From CALRGE01 sp964360635 (GTDB lineage: Bacteria; Patescibacteriota; Gracilibacteria; UBA1369; 2-02-FULL-48-14): DNA of 53,182 nt. The notes under the pieces are model-generated. The model saw only the letters and a list, made by a program, of their open reading frames with translations, made no database searches and was not told where the DNA came from. Position numbers and translations under genes: made by a program. Where the stretch lies: NCBI GenBank assembly GCA_964360635.1, contig CAYHXO010000013.1:1-53182 (forward strand). The letters are read 5' to 3'. Below, piece by piece: positions 32,706 through 41,338 of the stretch; position 1 is the stretch's first letter; every line of letters starts with the position of its first letter.

Positions 32706-32773
32706 ATTATTGCAGGAAAAATTCAGGTTTTATACAGATCTTTCTGTTAGCATTTGTAAATAATAATATTTCA

Positions 32774-33370
32774 ATGCTAATTTTTATTGATGAATCGGGC
32801 GACCCAGGAAACCCAAACTTACAAGGTGCAAGCAAGTTTTTCATACTTTCAATGGTGATTTTTGAAAATGAGGAAGATGCAAAGAGTTGTAACGAAAGTA
32901 TTGAGAAACTTAAAATTCATTTGGAGAGAAGAACTGAATTTCATTTTAAAAAGAATTCAAATCAGATAAGAGAAATTTTTCTTAGAACAATTTCTAGACA
33001 TAATTTCATTTACTACTCAGTCGTCATTAATAAAAAATCTAATACGAACAAAACAAATATCTACACATATGCAGTGGAAATATTATTTAGAATGGCGATG
33101 GAAAAATTAAAATGTGCAACTATAGTATTTGATGAAAGTGGATCTAATGATTTCAGAAAATTTATCTCCAAAATACTAAGACAAAGATTAAACCTTAGTG
33201 ATAAACATCTAATTAAAAAAATTAAAGTTCAACGATCTTCAAGTAACAATTTAATACAAGTTGCAGATTATGTTTCAGGAGCAATGAATAAAAGTATTAC
33301 GAAAAACAATCCAAGTTTTAGAAAAACGTTACAAAAACAAGAAGTTGAAGTAAAAATTCTTAATCTATAA
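32774..33370 (+). CDS. DUF3800-family protein
   Basis: 198 residues. Starts with the family signature FIDESGDPG (Asp6, Glu7), has a second acidic site VFDESGSNDF, and ends with NNLIQVADYVSGA, the S/N-x-x-IQ-x-AD-x-x-x-GA motif; this resembles an RNase H-like acidic active site. DUF3800 proteins are common in defence-gene surroundings and mobile DNA, but no function is established here. Short for the family (often about 230-250) yet complete. Confidence 0.85.
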   Translation: MLIFIDESGDPGNPNLQGASKFFILSMVIFENEEDAKSCNESIEKLKIHLERRTEFHFKKNSNQIREIFLRTISRHNFIYYSVVINKKSNTNKTNIYTYAVEILFRMAMEKLKCATIVFDESGSNDFRKFISKILRQRLNLSDKHLIKKIKVQRSSSNNLIQVADYVSGAMNKSITKNNPSFRKTLQKQEVEVKILNL

Positions 33371-33396
33371 AAAGAACCCCCCAGCCCTATCCTCTC

Positions 33397-33441
33397 GGAA
33401 TGCAGGCGGTTAACGCCACAATTCGAGCCGGGAGTCATTCC
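33397..33441. other. GC-rich structured intergenic element
   Basis: GGAATG (33397-33402) pairs with CATTCC (33436-33441) around a hairpin GGCG-GTTAA-CGCC (33405-33417). This stretch is much richer in G+C than its surroundings and preceded by a C-run. It is in the convergent gap between the DUF3800 gene and a minus-strand gene, so it could be part of a terminator, a small RNA or a dispersed repeat. It does not fold as a tRNA. Confidence 0.35.
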
Positions 33442-33486
33442 TAACCATATTATATCAAAATAATGGCTTCGGTTCAAGAAAAAAGA

Positions 33487-33852
33487 CTACTCTTCCTCTG
33501 CCACCAGCACATCTTCTGCCGGCAAGACAAATTGATACGGAATTCTTTGCGCGCCTTCTTCAGTGTAAAAGAAAATCACCGCATCCAAATTATTACAATC
33601 CTTCCCATCAAGCTTTGTTACGCTCGGAGTAAATTTATTAACAATTAAAAAAACTTTTTGTTTGTCTGGCTCTTCATCAAGTATCTGCCCGGTAGAATCT
33701 AAAAAATCGATTATACGTTGAGCAACTTCAAGTCTATTTTCATCTGTAAATTTAACATCATCAAGACGCGACTCAGGATGTCTCAACAATCTAAAATTAT
33801 GACTTTCTAAAAGTGCTTCAACACTCATTACCTTTTGGCAATCTAATGACAT
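33487..33852 (-). CDS. Hypothetical protein
   Basis: 121 residues, not recognised. Acidic; predicted alpha/beta (VEALLESHNFRLLRHPESRL, QKVFLIVNKF, AVIFFYTEE). No signal peptide or membrane helix. Isolated between convergent and divergent neighbours. Confidence 0.55.
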   Translation of the reverse strand: MSLDCQKVMSVEALLESHNFRLLRHPESRLDDVKFTDENRLEVAQRIIDFLDSTGQILDEEPDKQKVFLIVNKFTPSVTKLDGKDCNNLDAVIFFYTEEGAQRIPYQFVLPAEDVLVAEEE

Positions 33853-33960
33853 ATTTTTATATTAGAAGAAACGAAGATACTACTAGTGCAGAAAAATTTC
33901 AAAACAAAATTGACCTTAGCATAAAATTCTAATAAGCTCTGCCTCTAATTTCAACTTATT

Positions 33961-34092
33961 ATGCAAGCCAGAAACAGACGTCAGCCAACCTTAGACGAGA
34001 TCGCAGAAGTAGTCGCGGAAATGATAAGAACTCAAAAAAACATGGACACTTTCCATTTTGAAAGTGAGGCAATTCAAGGGAACAATAATTGA
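33961..34092 (+). CDS. Possible small protein, 43 residues
   Basis: ATG at 33961 to TGA at 34090-34092. The peptide begins MQARNRRQPTLDEIAEVVAE and continues as an amphipathic helix (EMIRTQKNMDTFHFE). It fills an otherwise empty gap before the S51 peptidase gene and its stop lies 45 nt before that ATG. The helix-like composition is the only support. Confidence 0.35.
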   Translation: MQARNRRQPTLDEIAEVVAEMIRTQKNMDTFHFESEAIQGNNN

Positions 34093-34136
34093 CGCAGCCA
34101 AACTCGGGCATTATATTTCAAACTGAAGTAAAATTT

Positions 34137-34832
34137 ATGCCAATAATCACAATCGGCGGAGGATCAATGTCCAAAGACGAAACTTTAGCGATAGATAAAG
34201 AAATCGTAAGGCTCGCAAAAAAAGCAAAACCTTCCCTCTTATTTATTCCAACCGCGAGTGACGATGACTTAAAATATTGGGCGAGTGTTGATGAACATTT
34301 CAAAAAACTCGGCTGCAAAACTGATGTACTTTTTTTGATTCGCGAGAATCCAAATCACAAAGAAATCGCTCTAAAAATTTCCGCTGCAGACATCATTTAC
34401 ATTGGTGGTGGAAACACACTAAAAATGATGAAACTTTGGCGAAAACTCGGAGTAGATAAAATTTTAAAAACTGCCTGGAAAAATGAGAAAATTCTTTGCG
34501 GAATTAGTGCAGGTTCTATCTGTTGGTATGAATCAGGTCACAGCGATTCAATGTCATTTTACAGCCCGAAAAAATGGGACTACATCAAAGTTCGCGGCTT
34601 AGGATTTTTGAAAGGAATTCACTGCCCTCATTACAACGGGCGAACTCTGAGAATCGCAAGAAGAACTAGCTTCAAAAAAATGATCGCAAAAACAGGTGGA
34701 ATCGGCTTTGCGGTCGACAACGGCTGCGCGTTAGTTTACGAAGGCGAAAAAATGCGAGTAATCGGCGAAAGTGCTTACAAAGTTTTTAGAAAAAATGGAC
34801 GTGTTCTGGAAGAAAAAATACACGAGGCATAG
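34137..34832 (+). CDS. Peptidase S51 family protein (peptidase E-like)
   Basis: 231 residues from the ATG at 34137; an upstream in-frame TTG at 34089 adds residues with no family support. S51 members are serine peptidases with a class I glutamine-amidotransferase-like fold: dipeptidase E cleaves Asp-X dipeptides, cyanophycinase degrades cyanophycin. Visible: TIGGGSMS (5-12), FIPTAS, YIGGGNT (88-94), the nucleophile elbow CGISAGSICW with Ser124, and GIHCPHYN with candidate catalytic His162/His165. Length and layout match peptidase E-like proteins. The exact substrate is uncertain. It ends 1 nt from the convergent next gene. Confidence 0.85.
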   Translation: MPIITIGGGSMSKDETLAIDKEIVRLAKKAKPSLLFIPTASDDDLKYWASVDEHFKKLGCKTDVLFLIRENPNHKEIALKISAADIIYIGGGNTLKMMKLWRKLGVDKILKTAWKNEKILCGISAGSICWYESGHSDSMSFYSPKKWDYIKVRGLGFLKGIHCPHYNGRTLRIARRTSFKKMIAKTGGIGFAVDNGCALVYEGEKMRVIGESAYKVFRKNGRVLEEKIHEA

Positions 34833-34833
34833 T

Positions 34834-35616
34834 CTATCCACCAAACTTTTCCTGAAAGTCTATAATAGATGCTTTCAAGAGCAAACAGGTGACATAATCT
34901 TTGGCATCTTCATCCGGATAATTCAAAACCTGAGCAATATCGAAAGGATGATTCAATTCAATAACAGCCGATGTTCTTTCAGTTATAAACTGAACTTCAG
35001 TCGCCAGATAGTTTATTGGAAGTTCACCATCAATGCCACACCAAGCAGTTATCACACCGCGAAATGGAGTAGGGTAAGACATTTTATGCCCATTCCAATA
35101 ACAATTTGAGCTGGAAACTTGCTCCAGTTGCATTTGCCCAACAAGTTTACTTTTAGAACTCTCAAGACCATCTAAAGTTGGGCAAATAACTCTTAGCCTT
35201 GTTAAATCGGGAACATGCTGATCATTAAATTTTCGGGATTTATATAAAGCCCGATGTACAGTTTTCACTTTACCATCTTGAAAAGTCACTTTATCTTCGG
35301 AAAGAATATCGGCAACCATTGAAAGGCGCCTTCTATGTTCAACAATAAGCTCATCCAACTCAATAAATTTCTCTCCATCATGATTGGGAACTGAGGCATA
35401 GTGGCTACCAACAAAATTCTGCCAAGATGCTTCATTACCCAAACTCCAAGAGTTCCTGTTTTTATCTTCCAAATCTTTCAATAACAATTGAAGCTCTTCT
35501 TTTTCACCTGTGATAGCTTTATCAATTTCAGAAATTCTCCTTACAGTTTCAATACAAGGCTTGAGTGGATAATCCGCTCCAGGGAACAAAGAAACTAATT
35601 GATCTAACTTAGACAT
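34834..35616 (-). CDS. RelA/SpoT-like nucleotidyltransferase-fold protein (degenerate)
   Basis: 260 residues. The second half follows the pattern of a RelA/SpoT synthetase domain: ALYKSRKFND (123-132), DLTRLRVICP (137-146, family D-L-x-x-x-R), YPTPFRGVITAW (181-192, family YRSIH region) and a strand-helix TEVQFITERTSAVIELNH (206-223, family VEIQIRT...H). The His of the YRSIH motif is replaced here, so (p)ppGpp synthesis is doubtful. N-terminal half helical and unrecognised. It could be a small alarmone synthetase relative, a tRNA-targeting toxin of that fold, or an inactive regulator. Convergent with the S51 gene. Confidence 0.5.
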   Translation of the reverse strand: MSKLDQLVSLFPGADYPLKPCIETVRRISEIDKAITGEKEELQLLLKDLEDKNRNSWSLGNEASWQNFVGSHYASVPNHDGEKFIELDELIVEHRRRLSMVADILSEDKVTFQDGKVKTVHRALYKSRKFNDQHVPDLTRLRVICPTLDGLESSKSKLVGQMQLEQVSSSNCYWNGHKMSYPTPFRGVITAWCGIDGELPINYLATEVQFITERTSAVIELNHPFDIAQVLNYPDEDAKDYVTCLLLKASIIDFQEKFGG

Positions 35617-35674
35617 GTTTTAAATCAAGCAAATCAAGTGGGCAGTTTAACCACATATTGCTAAAAAAGGCAAA

Positions 35675-35703
35675 TAGACATTTAATCGGTTTTATGATAG
35701 AAT
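35675..35703 (+). promoter_or_regulatory. Promoter of the cell-wall enzyme pair
   Basis: TAGACA (35675-35680), 17 nt, TAGAAT (35698-35703), each one base from consensus. Leader of about 25 nt before the ATG at 35735, A-rich and without a Shine-Dalgarno sequence. Confidence 0.55.
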
Positions 35704-35734
35704 TAACAGATAAATTAAAAATAATCACAAAAAT

Positions 35735-38131
35735 ATGTCATCATACAAATGGGGAGAGTTCGCGGATCAGTATAAAAAAACTGAAGACAAAAGTAAGTTT
35801 TACAAGGAAGTTGCAGGTGAAATGGTACGAAAAGACGCGGATAAGATTAATGGCAAAGCAGATGTCCGAACAAAGCTTGCTTTAATGCAAGCTACAACTC
35901 TTGAAACAGCCAAGCCTTTTCATTGGTCAAACAAAGAAAATCCGAAACATTTAAGTGTTGTCTGTGCTGATTTTGCAAAAGCTAACGGTAGTCAACGTCC
36001 TGAATTTGATTCAATGCTGATGTTAGAAAGGATGTGCAAATTGAATCCAAAATTAGATCTTGATAATGAGAAGGGCTTAAGTCTTGATATTAAAAACGGT
36101 TTGATGACAGTTAAAAACAACGGTGTAATTGAAATTGAAAGTAAATACGTAATTGAAGAAGCTGAAATTGCTGCAAAATTAAAGGCGGAATCTGATGCAG
36201 CAGCTGCAAAGGCACAAGCAAATCGTGTAGAAATTTTACCACCTGCTCCAAAACCTGTTCCAAAAACTCCTGAAGTGAAAAACAAGCCGACTCTGGCAGA
36301 ATCGCTTGAAACGGCTGACTGGAATAAAGATGTAATTTTAACTTTTGACGACTCACTTCGAAACGCACCTGATATTATTCGCAGATTAGAATCAAACGGT
36401 ATAAAAAATTATCGTTTCTATGGTGAGGCCGGAACTGCAATGCGTCCGGATGTGTTAGTAGATATGGGCATTGTGAAAAATAAAATTTCAACGAAAATTA
36501 CACCGGGGAAATGGCTTTCAGAATATGTTGATAAAAATCGAGGGAGCATGAGTCGCGAAGAATATATGCGAGAAAAAATGATTAAAGGTCCTGAAGGTCA
36601 AGGTACAGATTATCTGAAAAACGGTGAGGAACTTCGAAAATATTTTCAAGAGAAATATCCTGGAAATTGGGAACAAAAAATAGGTGAAACTTTTGCATAT
36701 CATGCGGCTTTCCTACACCCATTTCCTCAAGATACACAAAATCATATTCAATATTGGACTCCTGAACAAATTAAAGAAGACATTGTTACTTACGAAACTT
36801 TTATCCGCGCTTGGTTAAATATTCCAAATTTCAAAGTGAGTCATTTGAGAGCTCCGGAAGGTGGAGGTTTTGGTTATGACAAAGACTGTGGAAGAGGATG
36901 GGATACAGGAACAGGAAACGCACAAAAAATGACAGATGCTGTATCAAGTTTCAGACCAGGTGCCACTTGGGATAACTGGACAGTCAGCTCACATGATACA
37001 ACTGAAGATTTACAGTACGGAAAAATCGCACATGAATCCATTGCGGCAATTGGAAAACCTAAAAACAGACCTTACGCTCCAAAAGAAAATTTATTGGTCT
37101 TACATGCAAATAAATATCCAGCTGAAGAACTTTATAAAATCGATAGACTTGCTCAATCAATGGGAGAAGCATACCTGGAAGCTCACCCTGAAAAAGTGAA
37201 TTCATTCAAGGTTGAAAAAGGTGCATCAGTTGTAACTGATGGAGCATGGGTACGATCTGCACCTGAACAAGGAAAAGAAGGTAGAGGAACAGTTATTGCA
37301 ACACTACCAAAAAACTCAAGAGTATTCGTCAACAAAATTGTGCCGGGAATGCCTGAATGGGTCGAAGTTGTATGGGGTAAAAATGATGGTGACGTAGGCT
37401 TTATAAAACTCTCGCAATTAAAGTTGGATAGTCATGAAAAACCAGCAAAAATTCCAACAATGGCTGAAGTTAAAGCGCAAATGGAAACAATCCCTGCTTA
37501 TCAAAGACATATTTATACACCTGAAGATAAACGTTTTATTTTATCGACAATCAGCTCAAAACCATTGGACAAAAGCAAAGATCAATATTTAGTGTGTATA
37601 GACCGAGCTAAACAATATGCGGCAATTGTATTCTTCAATAAAAGTACACAAAAATATGAAGTTGTGGGTGATTTTGGAGGAGGAGTTTCAACAGGTAAAC
37701 AAAATATTACAGATGATAAAAACCCTGGAAATGACAGATGGGCAACCCCAACAGGCACATATGATCTATTACCATTAGCAAAAAAACGTGAGCTTGAAGG
37801 AAATCCAGAATGGAGAGCAATAGGAACAGGTGGCGCAAGTTTTGGATCGAGGGGAAGCAGAGTGTTTTTAATGGGAAATGTTGATGTTAGTTCTCCTAAT
37901 AAAAAACCTCTTATGGTTGCACTTCACAAAACAAATGAAGGAAACCAAGCAACATTGGGGAAATCCAATGAATCACATGGTTGCATTCGTTCAACCAATG
38001 CATTCATTGATCTTTTAGATAATGATTATTTGCTCGACGGAGACTACGGACGCTACGTTATTGTTGCAGATTCTTCTGGTTCAACTTTCATTGGAGATAA
38101 TAAACAAATCGCCCCATCTTCCGTAGGCTAA
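35735..38131 (+). CDS. Trimodular cell-wall enzyme: NodB-like deacetylase, SH3-like, L,D-transpeptidase
   Basis: 798 residues. Unrecognised helical N-terminus (1-165), proline-rich linker (168-185), polysaccharide-deacetylase (NodB) domain about 195-460 with VILTFDD (Asp205, Asp206), a metal-site candidate HAAFLHP (323-329) and LRAPEGGG (371-378), an SH3b-type domain about 497-565 (DGAWVRSAPEQ, GFIKLSQLKL), and a YkuD L,D-transpeptidase domain about 612-790 with the catalytic motif SHGCIR (Cys750). It could deacetylate glycan strands and crosslink stem peptides. There is no signal peptide: the protein starts MSSYKWGEFADQY and no hydrophobic segment follows, at odds with an extracellular substrate. 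Followed after 8 nt by another wall enzyme, also without a signal. Confidence 0.82.
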   Translation: MSSYKWGEFADQYKKTEDKSKFYKEVAGEMVRKDADKINGKADVRTKLALMQATTLETAKPFHWSNKENPKHLSVVCADFAKANGSQRPEFDSMLMLERMCKLNPKLDLDNEKGLSLDIKNGLMTVKNNGVIEIESKYVIEEAEIAAKLKAESDAAAAKAQANRVEILPPAPKPVPKTPEVKNKPTLAESLETADWNKDVILTFDDSLRNAPDIIRRLESNGIKNYRFYGEAGTAMRPDVLVDMGIVKNKISTKITPGKWLSEYVDKNRGSMSREEYMREKMIKGPEGQGTDYLKNGEELRKYFQEKYPGNWEQKIGETFAYHAAFLHPFPQDTQNHIQYWTPEQIKEDIVTYETFIRAWLNIPNFKVSHLRAPEGGGFGYDKDCGRGWDTGTGNAQKMTDAVSSFRPGATWDNWTVSSHDTTEDLQYGKIAHESIAAIGKPKNRPYAPKENLLVLHANKYPAEELYKIDRLAQSMGEAYLEAHPEKVNSFKVEKGASVVTDGAWVRSAPEQGKEGRGTVIATLPKNSRVFVNKIVPGMPEWVEVVWGKNDGDVGFIKLSQLKLDSHEKPAKIPTMAEVKAQMETIPAYQRHIYTPEDKRFILSTISSKPLDKSKDQYLVCIDRAKQYAAIVFFNKSTQKYEVVGDFGGGVSTGKQNITDDKNPGNDRWATPTGTYDLLPLAKKRELEGNPEWRAIGTGGASFGSRGSRVFLMGNVDVSSPNKKPLMVALHKTNEGNQATLGKSNESHGCIRSTNAFIDLLDNDYLLDGDYGRYVIVADSSGSTFIGDNKQIAPSSVG

Positions 38132-38139
38132 TCTTTTTT

Positions 38140-41100
38140 ATGCCAGAAAAACTACAGGAAAATATAGGCGAAAAAAATATTGATTGGCAAAAATTCTCAG
38201 CCTCAGTCGATAAATTTTTGATTATAATGGGACCGGAACTTCCAAAAAAAGAAGCTGAAATTTTGACTTGGGTTAGTCATTTAACAAAAGTTGAACATGA
38301 CACCACTGCGGCAAATAAATTAATCCAAGAAAATTTAGACTCGCTAAAAACTTTAATTTTTCAAGCGCTCATTAAAGATAAACTTCCACCTGAAGTCGCA
38401 AAAGAACTACTGAAACCTTTTGGAGAAAATCAAATTATTTCTGAACTATTTGCACAATATGGAAGAGGTTATAAACTCGGCAGTACAGATAAAGAAACAA
38501 CGGATTGCGTTCAGATTTTACGTAACAGTCCGGATTTTTCTAAATTAGTTTCAAATAATCCTAACAGATTTTTCAGTGAGGGTTCAGATCTTATTTTGGA
38601 TGAGAAATTAGGACGCGTTGCTGACGTTATTGACCGTAAAGATTTTAGTAACATCAGCAAATATAAACCTACAAAAGATAAACTTTATATTTTTGCTCTA
38701 GCAAAAGCGCCGCTTTATTACAAAGGCAAACCAAATGTAGCACATCTTCAAATTCCAATCGGATTAAACAAGGATCCGGGGAAATTATCAGTTATCCACG
38801 CCTCTTCTATAAAAGGAAGTGTCACAATTGAAGAAGATGTGGGCACTTACTTAGATTCACATGATTTTGACCGTGTTTATGTAATCGAAATCGATTTAAA
38901 TAAGCCATATTCAGATAATCTTTATGAACGAGAACCTTTTTTCGAACACAAGGACAATGAAGGCAAAACATACGAAAGGCCGGCAATTTATAACTTGCCC
39001 TTAGTTTTAGATAAATTCACACTTATTGATCCCAAAAAAGAGCTGTCGATATATCCAGATGAAAAGCGTGTTTTAGAAATTGCCACAGACAATCGCGCCT
39101 TGGAATATTTAACGGTTTTGACAGGGATGAGAGAAGGTAAAATTGGAAATGAAACAAATACTGGAGAAGCTTTGGCTTACAGAGGAGGAATGGAACGAGA
39201 GAGCCGAAGCCTTGGTTTACACCAAGTAACAAAAGTGGTTCATCCACTTTTTAATAATTGGTTAGACGCAATAACAAGAGAAAAAGCAGAAAAATTGGGC
39301 GCACCTTTCACAGAATGGTGGGAAACCAAACAGAGCGGAAAAGATATATCTTGGGAAGAAATGATTCCATATTTGGAATCATTCGATGTAACAGATCAAC
39401 GTTATGAAAATGTCGCTGTTTCCACAATTTGCAGTTATGTATTGCTAAAACACCTACACGAAGATCAGCTAATGACCGCTTATAAAAATTACGGAGAAAC
39501 TTTTTATGGAATCGACGAACAACCCGAATCAATTATCGCAATTGGGGGTGGTTACAGATCAGATGTAGATGTAATGGTTACAGGTAGTCAACAATATCGT
39601 ATCGCCGAAATTGCTCACAGAGAAGGTTTAATTGACGCCGACTTCAATTTTACAGAAGAAACTAAAAAATCTCCAATCTATGCAGAATTTCTTAAAGAGT
39701 GGGCAAAGCGACCGCAGAAACCAGCAGATTTTTCTCCAAAAAAAATAAAAAAAGATATTTCTGATACGTTGAATGGCGTTGTGCCAATATCTTACGAAGA
39801 TACTTTTTATCCGGATGGATACCGTGGGCTACAAACACAATATATGGCATACATGATTTATAAAAAAAATTATCCAGATGGTGAAATCAAATTTCCTGAA
39901 TTTATAAAAGCCTACGGAAAATCACAAGCTACCATGCTTTCAGAAAACAATCCTGCAGTTGCCATTATGCATAAAATCTACAAAGATGAATTTCACAAAA
40001 AACCAGGATTGCTAATGACTGAAAGTGAACTGCGAGAAGTTGACACTGAATTACATACAAAGAGAATAAAATTCGGAAATGAAGGTTTATGGGTTTTATC
40101 TCACTACAAAAAATTAACTAAGGAAAATTGGATCGAGGTTTACAGTCAGGGAGAAGGTAGAAGTGAAAATAAAATTATTGAAGCCCCATTAAAAGAAAAA
40201 TCTATTGAAACAAATGAAGTTTTAAAAATACCAGTTCAACAAGCTCACAGATTCTACAATATAATAAAAACTTTGCCGGGGAATCCTTGGTGGGCAAAAT
40301 ATCCTGAGTATATTATGTCAGCATGTTTTATTAAAGGTTTATTCAATGAAGAAGCAAAGAATAAAGGCGATGGCGAGTGGATAAAAAAAACCGAAAAATT
40401 CATAAACGAAACCTTCGCCAAAAACATTCCAATTTTACAATCAAGACTTGCCACTTGGAATATTAAAGACCCAAAAGTATTCGTTGAATTGGCTACAGCA
40501 ACATCAATAATGAACGTTGATGAAATAATGAACGGGATTGAACTGGCTGGTTCTCCACTGAATTTTCTAAAAACTCTTGAAAGTGGACATGGACCCACTG
40601 GATACAGATTAAGTGTTTACTCTGAAAGCTTCGAAAGACTGATGCCACGTTTCAAAACAAAAGACGAAGTGACACTTGATGAAAATGAGCATTTAAATGA
40701 AAAAGAAAAACGCGCTGCATTCGCAATGAAAGTTTTTAATATTGCAATGACTGAAGCATTAGAAAGAGATTTAACTCTAGATTTTGCAATCGCAGCAACT
40801 TCTCAGGCATGTGTTGAATCAAGTTGGGGTTGTGAGGAAAATGAATTTGATGAACCAACACTTTTAGGTGCAGGCACTAATAATATTTTTGGTGTGAAAG
40901 AAAAAGGTGATTATTTTGAATACTCAGAGTTGGAATATAATAATCAAATAGGTGATGAAACATTCTATATTCATCACACAAAAGAACTCAATCCTAAAAC
41001 AAACAAACTGGAGTCGTGCTATGCCGCATTTGCTAAATATGATTCTATTGAAGATTCTGTGAAAGGCTACTTTGACTTAATAGAGAGTCAATATAGTTTG

Positions 41101-41280
41101 GCAACAGAAATAGGCCGATCATTACCTTCATCACGAGAACCAAGCAAAGAAAATCTGGAAGAAATTTTCACAGGTATTCAAGCCGGTGGATATTCCACCA
41201 ATCCAAATTATGTAAAAATAAGCCTTGATGTTTCACAATCGGTGAAGAGGATATTAAGTGAATATAGTGTAATTATTTAA
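38140..41280 (+). CDS. Giant protein with C-terminal glucosaminidase (GH73-like) domain
   Basis: 1046 residues. Residues about 869-1040 have the GH73/FlgJ-type N-acetylglucosaminidase pattern: SQACVESSWG (catalytic candidate Glu893), NNIFGVKE, AAFAKYDSIEDSVKGYFDLI and AGGYSTNPNYVKIS. The first 850 residues, helical and charged, are not recognised. The enzyme would cut the beta-1,4 bond after GlcNAc in peptidoglycan. As in its upstream partner there is no signal peptide (it starts MPEKLQENIGEKNIDWQ). The 8-nt gap implies one operon; together the two could remodel or lyse cell wall, the cell's own or that of a host or neighbour. Confidence 0.78.
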   Translation: MPEKLQENIGEKNIDWQKFSASVDKFLIIMGPELPKKEAEILTWVSHLTKVEHDTTAANKLIQENLDSLKTLIFQALIKDKLPPEVAKELLKPFGENQIISELFAQYGRGYKLGSTDKETTDCVQILRNSPDFSKLVSNNPNRFFSEGSDLILDEKLGRVADVIDRKDFSNISKYKPTKDKLYIFALAKAPLYYKGKPNVAHLQIPIGLNKDPGKLSVIHASSIKGSVTIEEDVGTYLDSHDFDRVYVIEIDLNKPYSDNLYEREPFFEHKDNEGKTYERPAIYNLPLVLDKFTLIDPKKELSIYPDEKRVLEIATDNRALEYLTVLTGMREGKIGNETNTGEALAYRGGMERESRSLGLHQVTKVVHPLFNNWLDAITREKAEKLGAPFTEWWETKQSGKDISWEEMIPYLESFDVTDQRYENVAVSTICSYVLLKHLHEDQLMTAYKNYGETFYGIDEQPESIIAIGGGYRSDVDVMVTGSQQYRIAEIAHREGLIDADFNFTEETKKSPIYAEFLKEWAKRPQKPADFSPKKIKKDISDTLNGVVPISYEDTFYPDGYRGLQTQYMAYMIYKKNYPDGEIKFPEFIKAYGKSQATMLSENNPAVAIMHKIYKDEFHKKPGLLMTESELREVDTELHTKRIKFGNEGLWVLSHYKKLTKENWIEVYSQGEGRSENKIIEAPLKEKSIETNEVLKIPVQQAHRFYNIIKTLPGNPWWAKYPEYIMSACFIKGLFNEEAKNKGDGEWIKKTEKFINETFAKNIPILQSRLATWNIKDPKVFVELATATSIMNVDEIMNGIELAGSPLNFLKTLESGHGPTGYRLSVYSESFERLMPRFKTKDEVTLDENEHLNEKEKRAAFAMKVFNIAMTEALERDLTLDFAIAATSQACVESSWGCEENEFDEPTLLGAGTNNIFGVKEKGDYFEYSELEYNNQIGDETFYIHHTKELNPKTNKLESCYAAFAKYDSIEDSVKGYFDLIESQYSLATEIGRSLPSSREPSKENLEEIFTGIQAGGYSTNPNYVKISLDVSQSVKRILSEYSVII

Positions 41281-41286
41281 AATTCT

Positions 41287-41315
41287 TTGCAAGCACTCCC
41301 CTTCTCCGCTATTCT
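41287..41315 (+). promoter_or_regulatory. Candidate serS promoter
   Basis: TTGCAA (41287-41292), 17 nt, TATTCT (41310-41315); leader of about 17 nt without a Shine-Dalgarno sequence. Confidence 0.45.
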
Positions 41316-41338
41316 GTTCGCCGATTTAAACGAACAAA

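Noticed and set aside
33397..33441. A tRNA gene, suggested by AATTCGAGCC resembling a T-loop
   Set aside because: The bases on either side of the would-be T-loop do not pair, and no anticodon or acceptor stem of proper size can be drawn on either strand.
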